Shown piece after piece: positions 45,204 to 56,737 of a DNA stretch of 64,000 bases (its first letter is position 1; each line of letters begins with the position of its first letter). The stretch lies in the NCBI RefSeq assembly GCF_019659805.1, contig NZ_JAIFRO010000003.1, positions 1-64,000 on the forward strand, read 5' to 3'. The position numbers and the translations under genes are program-made. This DNA comes from Bartonella raoultii (GTDB lineage Bacteria; Pseudomonadota; Alphaproteobacteria; Rhizobiales; Rhizobiaceae). The notes beneath the pieces are model-generated. The model saw nothing but the letters and a program-made list of their open reading frames with translations. It did not search any database and had not been told where the DNA came from.

Positions 45204-47000
45204 ATGCACCGTTATCGCAGTCATAATTGCGCTGCCCTTCGTAGATGTGATGTAGGAACACAGGTTCGTCTTTCTGGATGGGTTCATCGTGTTCGTGACC
45301 ATGGAGGTATCCTCTTTATAGACTTACGTGACCATTTTGGAATTACACAACTTGTTGCTGATCCTGCTTCGCCAGCTTTTAAAGTTATTGAAGACGTGCG
45401 TTCTGAATGGGTTATTTGTGTGGATGGAGAGGTATGTGCACGCTCTGAAGAAGTTATTAATACAACTCTTCCGACAGGTGAGATTGAAATTTTTGTGAAA
45501 GAAGTAGAAATTCTTTCAAAGTCTCATGAGCTTCCTTTACCTGTTTTTGGTGAACCTGATTATCCAGAAGATATTCGATTGAAATATCGTTTTCTTGACT
45601 TACGTCGGGAAACTATGCACAAAAATATTATGCGTCGTACTGAAATTATTGCTGCTATTAGACGGTCTATGCAAGAGAATGGTTTTACAGAATTTATGAC
45701 GCCGCTTTTGACAGCATCATCGCCTGAAGGAGCACGTGATTTTTTGGTTCCAAGCCGTATTCATCAGGGGAAGTTTTATGCACTGCCACAAGCACCTCAG
45801 CAGTATAAACAGTTATTGATGATGTCGGGTTTTGATCGTTACTTTCAAATTGCTCCCTGTTTTAGAGATGAAGATCCACGAGCAGATCGTCTTCCAGGTG
45901 AATTTTATCAATTAGATGTTGAAATGAGTTTCGTTGAGCAAGAAGATGTTCTTGTGACAATGGAACCTATTATGCGTTCTTTGTTTGAAGAATTTGCAAA
46001 TGGAAAGTCTGTAACGCAAAGCTTTCCTCGTATTTCTTATGACGAAGCAATGCAAAAATATGGATCTGATAAGCCTGATTTGCGTAATCCTATCATTATG
46101 GAAGATGTTTCTTGGCATTTTTGTGATTCTGGTTTTAAAGTTTTTGCTCAGATTTTAGCAAATGATAAAAATGCTAAAGTATGGGCTATTCCGGCGAAAA
46201 CAGGCGGAAGTCGTGCTTTTTGTGATCGTATGAATGCGTGGGCTCAAAGTGAGGGACAACCAGGACTTGGCTATATTTTTTGGCGTGAGGAAGAAGGAAA
46301 ATTTGAAGGTGCGGGGCCTATTGCTAAAAATATTGGTGAGAAAAGGACTGAAGAAATCCGTACGCAGCTTAAACTTAAAAGTGGTGATGCTTGTTTTTTT
46401 GTTGCAGGTGATCCGAAGAAATTTGCATCTTTTGCTGGAGCAGCGCGCACACGGGTAGGGGAAGAGTTAAACCTTATCGATAAAGAGTGTTTCTCCTTAG
46501 CGTGGATTGTTGATTTTCCATTTTTTGAGTGGAATGAAGATGAGAAAAAGCTTGATTTTGCACATAATCCTTTTTCTATGCCTCAGGGAGGGCAAAAGGC
46601 TCTTACGTGTCAAGATCCTCTTACTCTTAAAGCTTTTCAGTATGATCTTGTTTGCAATGGCTATGAGATTGCATCGGGGGGCATTCGTAACCATTCACCA
46701 GAAATGATGCTCCAGGTTTTTAACCTTGCAGGTCTTTCTAAAGAAGTTGTGGAAGAGCGTTTTGGTGGTCTTTATCGTGCATTCCATTATGGAGCTCCAC
46801 CGCATGGTGGTATGGCAGCAGGTGTTGACCGTATTATTATGCTTTTGCAAGGTGTCAAAAACCTGCGTGAGGTTGCTTTATTTCCTATGAATCAGCAAGC
46901 TCTTGATCTTTTAATGAGTGCTCCATCTGATGTTTCTGCTGCACAATTACATGATTTAGGGATCCGTATTGCTCCTCTTACTAGAAAAAGTGGTTCATAA
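45204..47000 (+). CDS. aspS: Aspartyl-tRNA synthetase
   Basis: A 598-residue class II synthetase. The N-terminal OB anticodon-binding domain ([20 protein letters not shown]) is followed by the catalytic domain with [20 protein letters not shown] and [20 protein letters not shown] (motif 2 region), a GAD insertion, and motif 3 in [20 protein letters not shown]. Bacterial length with GAD domain is kept. Many alphaproteobacteria use a non-discriminating enzyme that also charges tRNA-Asn; this cannot be decided by eye here. Confidence 0.97.
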   Translation: MHRYRSHNCAALRRCDVGTQVRLSGWVHRVRDHGGILFIDLRDHFGITQLVADPASPAFKVIEDVRSEWVICVDGEVCARSEEVINTTLPTGEIEIFVKEVEILSKSHELPLPVFGEPDYPEDIRLKYRFLDLRRETMHKNIMRRTEIIAAIRRSMQENGFTEFMTPLLTASSPEGARDFLVPSRIHQGKFYALPQAPQQYKQLLMMSGFDRYFQIAPCFRDEDPRADRLPGEFYQLDVEMSFVEQEDVLVTMEPIMRSLFEEFANGKSVTQSFPRISYDEAMQKYGSDKPDLRNPIIMEDVSWHFCDSGFKVFAQILANDKNAKVWAIPAKTGGSRAFCDRMNAWAQSEGQPGLGYIFWREEEGKFEGAGPIAKNIGEKRTEEIRTQLKLKSGDACFFVAGDPKKFASFAGAARTRVGEELNLIDKECFSLAWIVDFPFFEWNEDEKKLDFAHNPFSMPQGGQKALTCQDPLTLKAFQYDLVCNGYEIASGGIRNHSPEMMLQVFNLAGLSKEVVEERFGGLYRAFHYGAPPHGGMAAGVDRIIMLLQGVKNLREVALFPMNQQALDLLMSAPSDVSAAQLHDLGIRIAPLTRKSGS

Positions 47001-47590
47001 ACTACTTGTTTGTTTCACTTTCTTATGAATTTATAGCTTGTATGTCTTTAATTGCATGAGATGTATGTATTGCTAATAAAAAAGCTCTTAGATGGCATAT
47101 TTTCTTTCAGTTTTTACGTATTGTAAAAAAAATAGATATTTTTTCTATATTATAGAATAGGGGAAAATATTATTTAATATGAGGCTGTTTTTGAAAAATT
47201 TGCGCTTTGTGAGCTTTAAATGCTTCATCAAGGTGGATTTTAACTGCATGTATTTTAATATGTGCTTTTATGAAAAATCTAAAGGTGTTGATTGCTAAGT
47301 TTAAAGATGGATGTATTTTTTATTTTCTTTGGTTCTTTGTATTAAATTTCGAAACAAGACTTTTCAGATTAATGTATTAAGGATTTCCATACCTTTTAAA
47401 GCCAAAATGTAATACAGCTGTGCACAATTTTTCAAATTGATATAATTTTCTGTTCATGTTTTAATCAGAATATTTATTTTTATATAGTCGATTTTTTTTA
47501 TAAAAAGTCGTCGATTCATAAAACATTGTACTTAAAAGCTTTCTTATAGAATAATTTCTCATTATTGGGGAAATTGTTTATGTTAACACT
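47001..47590. other. Long AT-rich gap between aspS and parC
   Basis: A 590-bp gap with no convincing reading frame, tRNA or clear terminator. It presumably carries the parC promoter. Composition is typical of decayed intergenic DNA in reduced genomes. Confidence 0.4.
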
Positions 47591-49840
47591 ATGTCTGATG
47601 AAATGAACTTACCTTTTGATAAAGAACATATTCAACCAATAGAATTACGTTCTGCTTTGCAGGAGCGTTATTTGGCTTATGCACTTTCTACTATTACGCA
47701 TCGTGCATTGCCTGATGTGCGTGATGGGTTAAAGCCTGTACATCGGCGTATTATTCACGCAATGCGTCTTCTGAAACTGAATCCCGGACAGTCTTATGCG
47801 AAATGTGCTCGTATTATCGGGGATGTTATGGGAAAATTTCATCCGCATGGTGATGCATCTATTTATGATGCGTTGGTGCGTTTAGCTCAGAGCTTTGCTG
47901 TTCGTTATCCATTGGTTGATGGACAAGGCAATTTTGGTAATATTGATGGTGATAATGCTGCTGCTATGCGTTATACGGAAGCACGTATGACGGAAGTGGC
48001 TGCATTGTTACTTGAAGGGATTAATGAAAACGCTATTGATTTTCGTTTAACCTATAATGAGGAGGATGAAGAACCCGTTGTTTTACCGGGGGCTTTTCCT
48101 AATCTTTTAGCCAATGGTTCCTCAGGTATTGCTGTTGGTATGGCAACTTCTATTCCACCGCATAATGTTGCTGAATTATGTGATGCTGCGTTACATTTAA
48201 TTGCTTATCCCAATGCAAATGATGGAGAATTAAATCAATTTGTACTCGGGCCTGATTTTCCAACAGGTGGGATTTTGATTGAACCTAAAAAGAGTATAGA
48301 AGAATCTTATCGTGTAGGGCGTGGATTCTTTCGTTTGCGTTCGCGTTGGCATAAGGAGGTTGGTAACCGTGGTTCTTATGTGATTGTCGTGACAGAAATT
48401 CCTTATCAAGTTCAAAAATCACGGCTTATTGAAAAAACAGCTGAGTTATTGCTTGCACGGCGTTTACCAATGCTTGAAGATATTCAAGATGAATCGGCAG
48501 AAGATATTCGTATTGTTCTTATGCCTAAGAATCGTAGTGTTGACCCTGAACTTCTTATGGAATCTCTTTTTAAATTGACTGACTTTGAAGTGAGATTTCC
48601 TCTTAACCTCAATGTTTTGTCTTTAGGAAAAATACCAAATGTTCTTTCTTTACGTGAAACTTTGCAGCAATGGCTTCAGCATCGTCAAGAAGTTCTTATT
48701 CGCCGCTCTCATTATAGGCTTGGTGAAATTGATGCTCGATTAGAAATTTTACAAGGATATCTTATCACGTATTTGAATCTTGATGAGGTTATTCAGATTG
48801 TCCGTGAAGAAGATGAACCCAAAAAAGAACTGATTAAGCATTTTGAATTAACAGAAAATCAAGCTGAAGCTATTCTTAATATGCGGTTGCGCTCTCTACG
48901 TAAACTTGAGGAATTTGAAATTCGGAAGGAATTTGACACCTTGAAAGCTGAAAAAGAAAAGATACTAAATGTATTAGACTCTCCTAAAAAGCAATGGAAA
49001 ATAATTTCAGAGGAAATAATAAAAGTTCGTACAGCCTTTGGTCCTGAAACCTTTTTAGGAAAAAGGCGTACGACATTTGAAGAAGCACCACAGCATGATA
49101 TTGATGATATTCATCAGGCGATGATTGAAAAAGAACCCGTTACGATTGTTATTTCTGAAAAAGGGTGGATGCGTGCTTTAAAGGGACATTTAAATGATTA
49201 CAAAGCACTTGCTTTTAAAGAAGGAGATTGCTTAAAGCTTGCATTTCCTGCATTCACAACAGATAAGATTGTTCTTATAAATACTGGGGGAAAATTTTTT
49301 TCTATTGGTGCAAATAATTTGCCTGGAGGACGAGGGCATGGAGAACCCATTCGTCTTTTAGTTGATATGGATGATGGACACGATGTTTTGACAGCTTTTG
49401 TACATAATGCGCAAGAAAAACTACTTTTAGTTTCATTGTATGGGAATGGGTTTATTGTTCCTGCAACCGAAGTGATCGCAAATACACGAAAAGGAAAGCA
49501 AGTTATGAATGTGAAATCTCCTGATCAAGTAAAGCTTTGTGTTCCAGTTAAAGGCGATCATGTTGCAGTAATTGGTGAAAATCGCAAAATGCTCATTTTT
49601 TCTCTTGAACAAATACCAGAAATGAATCGCGGTAAAGGTGTACGTTTGCAACGCTATAAAGAGGGAGGAATTGCTGATGCTAAAACCTTTAATTTATCAG
49701 AAGGATTAAGTTGGCAAGATACAGCTGAACGTTGTTTTAACCGTCAAGCTGATGATCTTATTGAATGGATGGGAATACGTGCTGGGGTAGGACGTTTGGT
49801 TCCAAAAGGTTTTCCAAAATCAGGAAAATTTGTTAATTGA
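47591..49840 (+). CDS. parC: DNA topoisomerase IV subunit A
   Basis: A 749-residue type IIA topoisomerase subunit that decatenates daughter chromosomes. [20 protein letters not shown] starts the breakage-reunion domain, and the active-site tyrosine is Y128 in [11 protein letters not shown]. The C-terminal beta-pinwheel (from about residue 510) is of the shorter ParC type, without the GyrA box, which decides against gyrA. The quinolone-resistance region reads [17 protein letters not shown], with A89 and D93 at the places of E. coli ParC S80 and E84. Start codon ATG 47591; the ribosome binding site is weak. Confidence 0.93.
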   Translation: MSDEMNLPFDKEHIQPIELRSALQERYLAYALSTITHRALPDVRDGLKPVHRRIIHAMRLLKLNPGQSYAKCARIIGDVMGKFHPHGDASIYDALVRLAQSFAVRYPLVDGQGNFGNIDGDNAAAMRYTEARMTEVAALLLEGINENAIDFRLTYNEEDEEPVVLPGAFPNLLANGSSGIAVGMATSIPPHNVAELCDAALHLIAYPNANDGELNQFVLGPDFPTGGILIEPKKSIEESYRVGRGFFRLRSRWHKEVGNRGSYVIVVTEIPYQVQKSRLIEKTAELLLARRLPMLEDIQDESAEDIRIVLMPKNRSVDPELLMESLFKLTDFEVRFPLNLNVLSLGKIPNVLSLRETLQQWLQHRQEVLIRRSHYRLGEIDARLEILQGYLITYLNLDEVIQIVREEDEPKKELIKHFELTENQAEAILNMRLRSLRKLEEFEIRKEFDTLKAEKEKILNVLDSPKKQWKIISEEIIKVRTAFGPETFLGKRRTTFEEAPQHDIDDIHQAMIEKEPVTIVISEKGWMRALKGHLNDYKALAFKEGDCLKLAFPAFTTDKIVLINTGGKFFSIGANNLPGGRGHGEPIRLLVDMDDGHDVLTAFVHNAQEKLLLVSLYGNGFIVPATEVIANTRKGKQVMNVKSPDQVKLCVPVKGDHVAVIGENRKMLIFSLEQIPEMNRGKGVRLQRYKEGGIADAKTFNLSEGLSWQDTAERCFNRQADDLIEWMGIRAGVGRLVPKGFPKSGKFVN

Positions 49841-50246
49841 ATTGTATCGTTAATTGTTTTATTGAGAGTATTTTTCAATGCTTTTCAGTACATCTCAGAA
49901 CTGCATTTGTAAGCGATATGGTAAAAATGTACTATAACGACTCTTTATGTTGCTAAAAACATAATTTAACTCTTTTATTATTTTCAGTCATTAATATTAC
50001 AACAGTCCATACATTGATTCTAATTTATAAGAAGAAATTTTCTTCTTTTCTAAAGGTATTGTTCCCCACATATGATCCTGCTTGTGGCGTGTGAGAAAAG
50101 TGATTTGAATTGCTTTACCATAAAGGACTATTTAAAATAGGAGCATTTTACGATACTCACTTTTAAAGTTGGGATAATCATAAATTATCATTATAAATCA
50201 ATATATTAATATAATAAATAAAAGTATTTTTCATTTTTTTAGAATA
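49841..50246. other. Intergenic gap holding the second dispersed element
   Basis: Between convergent parC and the MFS gene. It contains copy B of the element found at the integrase/tail region and no gene. Confidence 0.5.
50064..50202. repeat. Dispersed intergenic element, copy B
   Basis: Collinear with 3905-4047: shared TGCTTGTGxxGTG word, GTGATTT, ATTTAAAATAGGAGCATTTTACG-like block and a 19-base identical end (50184-50202). Here it has no integrase or tail gene beside it, so it may mark a lost element. Confidence 0.55.
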
Positions 50247-51503
50247 TTATTTATAAAGATTATGGTGATGCTGCCTAAAAAGATGTCCATGTTCAGCCCA
50301 CAAGATAAGAAGTATGGCGATAAGGCCAGAGAAGAAAAAACCTGCTGAATTAGGTATGATGGTCTCGTTAAATTGTTGTGCAATAAAAAAGCTAAGGCTT
50401 GTAGCGATAGATGTTTGAAGAAAACCAGATATAGAAGATGCGGTTCCAGCTATTTCTCCGACAGTTTCGAGAGCAAGTGTATTAAAGTTGGCCATCATGC
50501 CACCACAAGAAAACATAAGTATACAGTATAATAACATGTAGAAGGAAAAAGGGATGACGCCATTTGTGAAGAGAGATCCAATAAATAAAACACATGAGGT
50601 AGCACAAAAAAGCAAAAGCATAGTGTGTGCTATACGACGCATGCCAATCTGTCCAACAAGTCGAGAATTAAAGTATGAGGAAAGAGCTTGGAATGCAGCT
50701 CCTGTTGCAAAGGCCGCTGGAAACCAGAGTCCAAGATTATAGATTCCCTCATATATTTGTTGCGAAGTATTAACAGTGGTAAAAATACAGCCTAAAACAA
50801 TAGAAGCAGCCAATGTATAACAAATTGTTGTACGATTCTTTATAACTAACCAGAAATTATGTCTGATTGAAGAAAAGGAAAGAGAACGTTGTGTATAAAG
50901 AGTTTCAGGTAAGCGCAATTGAATCCAAAGCATCAACACAAAACCAATTATTGCCATGAATATAAAAATAAATTGCCAATGTCCAAACAGTAAAATAACT
51001 TGCCCTGTCGCAGGCCCAATCATTGGAGCAATAAGAAAAACCATCATGACAATAGACATAACTTTTGCCATTTCTCGGCCACTATAAAGATCACGTACAA
51101 CAGAAACTGTAAGTATGCGCATAGCAGCGCCACCTACTCCTTGTAAGATCCGCAAAATTAGCAATAAAGAGAAACTCGATATAAAGGCACAACAAATTGC
51201 TGAAAATGAATAAATAGCAAGACAAATAAGAATAGGTTTACGTCGTCCATAATGATCGCTTATTGGACCAAAAAATATCTGTGTGATGCCGTAACTGATA
51301 AGATAACCAGAAATAATATAATGCTGATCATTCTCATCGAGAACATGAAGGCTATTCAAGATATCAGGCATAGCTGGTAGCATAATGTCAACAGCTATGG
51401 AATTAACGGCCATAAGTGCAGCAATGATAATTACAAATTCTTTATAACCAACTTTTGCTTTAATTGCATCTCTATGCTTTTGTTCATCAACAGAGTATGA
51501 CAT
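50247..51503 (-). CDS. Bcr/CflA-family MFS drug-efflux transporter
   Basis: A 418-residue, 12-helix proton-driven exporter. The N-terminal helix has SIAVDIMLPAMPDILNSLHV, typical of the DHA1 Bcr/CflA group, and motif A lies in ITQIFFGPISDHYGRRKPI; the motif C region is ILRILQGVGGAAMRILTVSV. ATG 51503 is preferred over 51509 because AAGGA is then properly spaced. Substrates could be bicyclomycin, chloramphenicol or other compounds; this is not visible in sequence. It stands between grxD (same strand, 85 bp upstream) and parC (convergent). Confidence 0.9.
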   Translation of the reverse strand: MSYSVDEQKHRDAIKAKVGYKEFVIIIAALMAVNSIAVDIMLPAMPDILNSLHVLDENDQHYIISGYLISYGITQIFFGPISDHYGRRKPILICLAIYSFSAICCAFISSFSLLLILRILQGVGGAAMRILTVSVVRDLYSGREMAKVMSIVMMVFLIAPMIGPATGQVILLFGHWQFIFIFMAIIGFVLMLWIQLRLPETLYTQRSLSFSSIRHNFWLVIKNRTTICYTLAASIVLGCIFTTVNTSQQIYEGIYNLGLWFPAAFATGAAFQALSSYFNSRLVGQIGMRRIAHTMLLLFCATSCVLFIGSLFTNGVIPFSFYMLLYCILMFSCGGMMANFNTLALETVGEIAGTASSISGFLQTSIATSLSFFIAQQFNETIIPNSAGFFFSGLIAILLILWAEHGHLFRQHHHNLYK

Positions 51504-51588
51504 ATGCATCCTTGAAATAAAATTTTAAATTCAATACTGTTCCCTATAAGCAGAAAGGGTCGTAAAGAGGTGAATACAATAAAAGATA

Positions 51589-51921
51589 CTACGCTTTATT
51601 GTAGGGAATATTTTTTTCTTTGAGCAGTTCTTGTAGCTCATTATTTTGAAACATTTCTTTAACAATATCACAACCACCAATAAATTCACCTTTGATGTAA
51701 AGTTGCGGAATTGTTGGCCAATTGGAATATTCCTTAATTCCTTGGCGTAACTCATTAGAAGTTAGGATATTCACTCCTTTATAATCTACTCCTAAATAGT
51801 CAAGGATTTGAACAACCTGCCCTGAAAATCCACATTGTGGAGCCTCAGGGGTTCCTTTCATGAATAAAATGACGTCATTTGTTTTAATTTCGTTATCAAT
51901 AAAATTATGAACAGTGGTCAT
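51589..51921 (-). CDS. grxD: Monothiol glutaredoxin, GrxD/Grx4 type
   Basis: A 110-residue CGFS glutaredoxin with the active cysteine C30 in [18 protein letters not shown], and the glutathione-binding [20 protein letters not shown] block. Monothiol glutaredoxins of this type bind a shared [2Fe-2S] cluster with BolA and act in Fe-S delivery and iron sensing. The bolA gene lies upstream on the same strand, which fits this partnership. Length is normal and GAGGAA precedes the ATG. Confidence 0.96.
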   Translation of the reverse strand: MTTVHNFIDNEIKTNDVILFMKGTPEAPQCGFSGQVVQILDYLGVDYKGVNILTSNELRQGIKEYSNWPTIPQLYIKGEFIGGCDIVKEMFQNNELQELLKEKNIPYNKA

Positions 51922-52017
51922 TGCTATTCCTCGATATTACAAATTTGCAAGTACGCATTTACTCTAATGTTATTTTCTAATCGTATTGAGATAATGAATG
52001 CAAGAAGAAATTTCAGA

Positions 52018-52251
52018 TTATTTAGGAATATGTGTTTGTAACATTAAGGCATGAAGGTCATTGCCCATATTGCCTTTCAGAGAATCATAAACCATTTTAT
52101 GTTGCTGAATACGGCTTTTACCGCGAAAACTTTCAGAAATAACTTCTGCTGCATAATGTTCTCCGTCTCCAGCAAGGTCGCGAATGATCACAGTTGCATC
52201 AGGAATACCTTTGCGAATAAGTGTTTCAATTGTATGGGCACTCATTGCCAT
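52018..52251 (-). CDS. bolA: BolA-family protein
   Basis: A 77-residue BolA protein: MSAHTIETLIRKGIPDATVI, then DLAGDGEHYAAEVISESFRG with the conserved histidine, and SRIQQHKMVYDSLKG. The start at 52251 (or 52245) is chosen because GAGGAG precedes it; the frame is open further upstream into the purL end. BolA pairs with GrxD in Fe-S trafficking. It lies between purL and grxD on the same strand, an arrangement common in Rhizobiales. Confidence 0.93.
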   Translation of the reverse strand: MAMSAHTIETLIRKGIPDATVIIRDLAGDGEHYAAEVISESFRGKSRIQQHKMVYDSLKGNMGNDLHALMLQTHIPK

Positions 52252-52288
52252 GATAATTCTCCTCAGTTTGATTAAGAGAAACGATTTT

Positions 52289-54499
52289 TTATTCTTTATC
52301 CATAAATTGCGGAAACCAGCTTTCATAAGCTTGTGTAAGTTTTTTTATAGAAAGCGTTAAGACCTCATCTATATTTAGGGAATCACCTTCAACTTTTCCA
52401 AGTTCTGTTAAGGGAACTGTATTTATTTGTGCAAGTTCTTTAAAGGTGTTGAGAGCACAAGGTTTTACTGCTAACAGATAGCGTCCTTGATCTTCTCCAA
52501 AAAGTTCTGCATGACAGGGTAATTTGTTAGTGAGTTTTGCTTTAATTCCTTTTTTTGCTTTGATCACCATTTCAGCAAGTGCAATGGCTAATCCACCATC
52601 AGACAGGTCATGAGCGGCATGAACAAGACCACGATTAATCACATCGCGAACAAATTGACCATGCTTTTTTTCAAGTTGCAAATCTACATGAGGCGGCGCA
52701 CCAGCATCAATTTTCAAAAGATCACGGGCATAGATTGATTGTCCTAAATGTGAACCGCAAGGTCCAATTAAAATAATACTATCTCCATTTTGCATGCCAC
52801 TAATTGTTACCATTTTAGACCAATCATCAAGAAGGCCGACACCAGCAATTGTTGGTGTTGGAGGAATTGCTTCACCATTGGTTTCATTATAAAGAGAGAC
52901 ATTTCCTGAAACGATAGGAAAGTCAAGAATTCTACAAGCTTCACCTATACCTTTAATAGCCAAAACCAATTGTCCCATAATGTTATTTTTTTCAGGATTA
53001 CCAAAATTGAGATTATCTGTTGCAGCGAGAGGGATGGCGCCGGTTGTACTGATATTGCGCCAGCATTCTGCGACAGCTTGCTTTCCCCCTTCGTAAGGAT
53101 CAGCTTCACAATAACGTGGTGTTACATCGGAAGAAAAAGCAAGAGCACGTTTATCGTCATTGTTTACCCGTATTATTCCAGCATCGCCGCCAGGACAAAC
53201 AAGACTGTTTCCTTGTATAATTGTATCATATTGCTCATAAACCCACCGTCGTGAACTTTGATTGGCAGAGTTTAATAATGTAAGCAATGCTTCACCAAGA
53301 TTTTCAACTTTTTTTACATCTTCTACTTTGAGCGTAGTTTTTTTTGCTGGTTCACTCCAAGGGCGATCATAAACAGGTGCCTCATTTCCGAGCTCTTTAA
53401 TGGGAAGGTTAGCGACTTCTACTCCTTGGTGCAACACACGAAAGCGTAAATCATCTGTTGTTTTTCCTATAATAGAAAAATGAAGTCCCCACTTATGAAA
53501 AATTTCAGCTGCTTGCTTTTCTAGCTCTGGTTTAAGGATCATGAGCATACGTTCTTGGCTTTCAGAAAGCATCATTTCATAGGCTGTCATATTTTCTTCA
53601 CGAACAGGAACTTTATCGAGATTAAGCTGTATGCCTAAATTTCCTTTTGCGCCCATTTCAACGGCAGAAGATGTTAGACCTGCTGCTCCCATATCTTGAA
53701 TAGCGACAACAGCTCTCAGTTCCATAAGTTCTAAGCATGCCTCAAGAAGGCACTTTTCTGTAAAAGGATCACCTACTTGAACGGTTGGACGTTTTTCTTC
53801 AATTGCATTATCAAATTCAGCAGAAGCCATTGTTGCTCCACCAACGCCATCACGTCCTGTTTTAGCCCCAAGATAAACAACAGGAAGTCCTATGCCTTGT
53901 GCCTTAGAATAAAAAAGGGAGTCCGTCTTTGCAATGCCAGCTACAAAAGCGTTAACAAGGATATTGCCATTATAACGCTCATCAAAATTTACTTCTCCAC
54001 CAACAGTTGGAACGCCAAAAGCATTACTGTAGCCACCAATGCCCGCAACAACACCAGAGACAAGATGGCGTGTACGAGGATGCTGAGGAGCTCCAAATCG
54101 TAAAGCATTCATTGCTGCGACAGGACGAGCTCCCATTGTAAAGACATCGCGTAAAATACCGCCAACACCTGTAGCAGCACCCTGATAAGGTTCAATGTAA
54201 GAAGGATGGTTGTGGCTTTCCATTTTGAAAACGACACATTGACCTTCACCAATATCAACGACACCAGCATTTTCACCAGGACCTTGAATGACACATTTTC
54301 CTTTTGTAGGGAGTGTTTTTAGCCACTTTTTAGAGGACTTATAAGAACAATGCTCGTTCCACATTGCTGAAAAAATTCCCAGCTCAGTAAATGTCGGTTC
54401 TCTACCAATTAATGTTATAATATGTTGATATTCATCATCTTTTAAGCCGTGTTGTGCAATTAATTCTGGAGTAATGGCAATATTATTGCAAAGATTCAT
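52289..54499 (-). CDS. purL: Phosphoribosylformylglycinamidine synthase subunit PurL
   Basis: A 736-residue FGAM synthase of the small, three-subunit type that needs PurQ and Pur[21 protein letters not shown] is the catalytic N-terminal signature; the two AIR-synthase-like halves carry [38 protein letters not shown] and [20 protein letters not shown] 54499 is the first good start (an in-frame TTG lies upstream). The enzyme converts FGAR to FGAM in purine synthesis. The pur order purC-purS-purQ-purL is on one strand. Confidence 0.97.
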   Translation of the reverse strand: MNLCNNIAITPELIAQHGLKDDEYQHIITLIGREPTFTELGIFSAMWNEHCSYKSSKKWLKTLPTKGKCVIQGPGENAGVVDIGEGQCVVFKMESHNHPSYIEPYQGAATGVGGILRDVFTMGARPVAAMNALRFGAPQHPRTRHLVSGVVAGIGGYSNAFGVPTVGGEVNFDERYNGNILVNAFVAGIAKTDSLFYSKAQGIGLPVVYLGAKTGRDGVGGATMASAEFDNAIEEKRPTVQVGDPFTEKCLLEACLELMELRAVVAIQDMGAAGLTSSAVEMGAKGNLGIQLNLDKVPVREENMTAYEMMLSESQERMLMILKPELEKQAAEIFHKWGLHFSIIGKTTDDLRFRVLHQGVEVANLPIKELGNEAPVYDRPWSEPAKKTTLKVEDVKKVENLGEALLTLLNSANQSSRRWVYEQYDTIIQGNSLVCPGGDAGIIRVNNDDKRALAFSSDVTPRYCEADPYEGGKQAVAECWRNISTTGAIPLAATDNLNFGNPEKNNIMGQLVLAIKGIGEACRILDFPIVSGNVSLYNETNGEAIPPTPTIAGVGLLDDWSKMVTISGMQNGDSIILIGPCGSHLGQSIYARDLLKIDAGAPPHVDLQLEKKHGQFVRDVINRGLVHAAHDLSDGGLAIALAEMVIKAKKGIKAKLTNKLPCHAELFGEDQGRYLLAVKPCALNTFKELAQINTVPLTELGKVEGDSLNIDEVLTLSIKKLTQAYESWFPQFMDKE

Positions 54500-54798
54500 G
54501 AGTATTTTATCCGTAAAACTGATCAAAATTTAGCATTTTTATTATTTAAAATCTAGCAATTTAGGTTTTAAATGGTTGTATGATTAATCCATTACAACTA
54601 ATTATAAATTATCAGATGCAATTACGGTTTTTTCTTTGTAGGCTTTCAAAGTCTAAAAGCTATTTTATAATTGATCTTCATGTATTTAGGAAATCATATT
54701 TATTTTTTCTGTAAAACACTTAGTTTGTAAATTTACTGCGTAAAAAATGATATTGCTTTTTGATTTTTAAACTAAGGTGGGGGTATAGGATTTTTTTA
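54500..54798. other. Gap between purQ and purL
   Basis: About 300 bases without a gene. A perfect 8-base inverted repeat (ATTTAAAA at 54544-54551 and TTTTAAAT at 54566-54573) lies just upstream of purL. No purine riboswitch-like structure was recognised. Confidence 0.35.
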
Positions 54799-55470
54799 TC
54801 ATCCATTTGCAAAGTCTAAAGCGCTTTGGAAAAGTAAACGACCATCACTACCTCCATGTGCATCTTCAATAAAATTTTCAGGATGTGGCATCATACCAAG
54901 AATATTACCTGTTTCATTGATAATACCAGCAATATTTTTCATTGAGCCATTAGGGTTTGTATTTTCTGTGTAACGGAAAACAATTTGTTCATTATCTTCC
55001 ATTTTTTTGAGTGTCTCAGTATCAATAAAGTAATTTCCATCATGATGTGCAATAGGACAACGAATGATTTGCCCTTTGGAATAATAACGAGAAAACCTTG
55101 TTTTATTGTTCATAACTTCAAGTTTTATTTCACGACAAACAAATTTTAATGAAGTGTTACGCATTAAAGTGCCAGGCAATAAACCAGCTTCTATCAAAAT
55201 TTGAAATCCGTTACAAATACCTATTATGGTAATACCTTTTTGTGCTTTTTCACGGACTGCTTGCAAGACTGGAGTTCGTGCACCAATAGCACCACATCTT
55301 AAATAGTCACCATAAGAAAAACCACCAGGAATAATAATAACATCTACATCAGGGATTGTAGATTCTGTTTGCCAAATTTTCAATGGCTCAATTCCCGTGA
55401 TATGACGTAACGCTGTAATCATATCTCGATCACGATTTAATCCAGGGAGTTGAATAATGGCGGTTTTCAT
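54799..55470 (-). CDS. purQ: Phosphoribosylformylglycinamidine synthase glutaminase PurQ
   Basis: A 223-residue class I glutamine amidotransferase that supplies ammonia to PurL. The nucleophile cysteine is in [20 protein letters not shown]; the His-Glu pair is in [17 protein letters not shown]. The N-terminal [17 protein letters not shown] is family-typical. It follows purS by 11 bases on the same strand, so translation is likely coupled. Confidence 0.97.
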   Translation of the reverse strand: MKTAIIQLPGLNRDRDMITALRHITGIEPLKIWQTESTIPDVDVIIIPGGFSYGDYLRCGAIGARTPVLQAVREKAQKGITIIGICNGFQILIEAGLLPGTLMRNTSLKFVCREIKLEVMNNKTRFSRYYSKGQIIRCPIAHHDGNYFIDTETLKKMEDNEQIVFRYTENTNPNGSMKNIAGIINETGNILGMMPHPENFIEDAHGGSDGRLLFQSALDFANG

Positions 55471-55481
55471 GGGGACTCCAT

Positions 55482-55721
55482 TTAAAGAAGTTCTATTGTA
55501 TAATTTTCAATAACAGTATTTGCGAGTAACTCTTTGCACATTTTTTCAAGTTCTTGCTTTGTGGTTTCACTAGATTGATTATCGAGTACAATATCAAAAA
55601 CTTTTCCTTGGCGAATAGAATGAATGCCTTTAAAAGCTAAACTCTTTAAAGCACCAAGAATTGCCTCTCCTTGCGGATCAAGAACGCTGTTTTTTAGAGT
55701 AACTGTAACGCGTGCTTTCAT
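55482..55721 (-). CDS. purS: Phosphoribosylformylglycinamidine synthase subunit PurS
   Basis: A 79-residue structural subunit that bridges PurL and PurQ. It has [20 protein letters not shown], the typical N-terminus, and a C-terminal strand [14 protein letters not shown]. Its presence agrees with the short PurL. It lies between purC and purQ on the same strand. Confidence 0.96.
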   Translation of the reverse strand: MKARVTVTLKNSVLDPQGEAILGALKSLAFKGIHSIRQGKVFDIVLDNQSSETTKQELEKMCKELLANTVIENYTIELL

Positions 55722-55798
55722 TTTTTATGTCCTATTGTTAAAAGTATCTTTTTGAAGAGGTATCCTTAATACAAGGAAGCCTATATTATACTACTTTT

Positions 55799-56563
55799 TT
55801 ATTTTACTAAAACGGGACCACTTGGTCGTGGAGGATCATTTTCATTGATGATACCAAGACGTTTTGCTACTTCTTGATAGGCATTAATAAGTCCTCCCAT
55901 ATCATGGCGGAAACGATCTTTATCCATTTTTTCTCGTGTTTGCATATCCCATAATCGAGCAGAATCAGGAGAAATTTCATCAGCAAGAACGATGCGCATC
56001 GTATCATCTTCCCATAAACGTCCAAATTCCATTTTAAAGTCAATAAGTTGAATATTAACACCTGCAAATAATCCAGAAAGAAAGTCATTAATGCGAACTG
56101 AAAGTTGCATAATATCTTCTAATTCTTGTGGAACAGCCCATCCAAAAGCCGTGATGTGTTCTTCTGTTACCATTGGGTCATCAAGAGAATCGTTTTTATA
56201 ATAAAATTCAATAATGGATTGCGAAAGAGGGGTTCCTTCTTCTAATCCTAAACGTTTAGAAAGAGAGCCAGCAGCAACGTTACGAACAACAACTTCTAAT
56301 GGAATAATTTCAACAGCTTTAATGAGTTGTTCGCGCATATTTATACGCTTAATAAAGTGTGTTGGGATACCTAAACGGCTAAGATGGCTAAAGATATGTT
56401 CTGAGATACGGTTATTTAAAACTCCTTTTCCATCGATAATTTCATGCTTTTTGGCATTAAAGGCTGTTGCGTCATCTTTAAAGAATTGAATATAAGTGCC
56501 TGGTTCAGGTCCTTCATATAGAACTTTGGCCTTGCCTTCATAAATACGGTGGCGACGATTCAT
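55799..56563 (-). CDS. purC: SAICAR synthetase
   Basis: A 254-residue enzyme joining aspartate to CAIR in purine synthesis. Signatures are [20 protein letters not shown] (ATP loop), [20 protein letters not shown] and [12 protein letters not shown] followed by [14 protein letters not shown]. Length is normal. It is the first gene of the purC-purS-purQ-purL run; purS begins 77 bases downstream. Confidence 0.97.
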   Translation of the reverse strand: MNRRHRIYEGKAKVLYEGPEPGTYIQFFKDDATAFNAKKHEIIDGKGVLNNRISEHIFSHLSRLGIPTHFIKRINMREQLIKAVEIIPLEVVVRNVAAGSLSKRLGLEEGTPLSQSIIEFYYKNDSLDDPMVTEEHITAFGWAVPQELEDIMQLSVRINDFLSGLFAGVNIQLIDFKMEFGRLWEDDTMRIVLADEISPDSARLWDMQTREKMDKDRFRHDMGGLINAYQEVAKRLGIINENDPPRPSGPVLVK

Positions 56564-56737
56564 TGTGATTCTCTATATATTTGAGAGCTTTAAAATAGTA
56601 TTGAAATTATAATATTATCCTAGTTGATAAAAATTCTCAATGACTGCTATAAAACTTCATACAATTTTTCTCATTGAAACTCCATCAGAGAGGAGCGGTG
56701 AGGGGGTATCGGTCAAATAAAAAAATTATCCTCTGGA

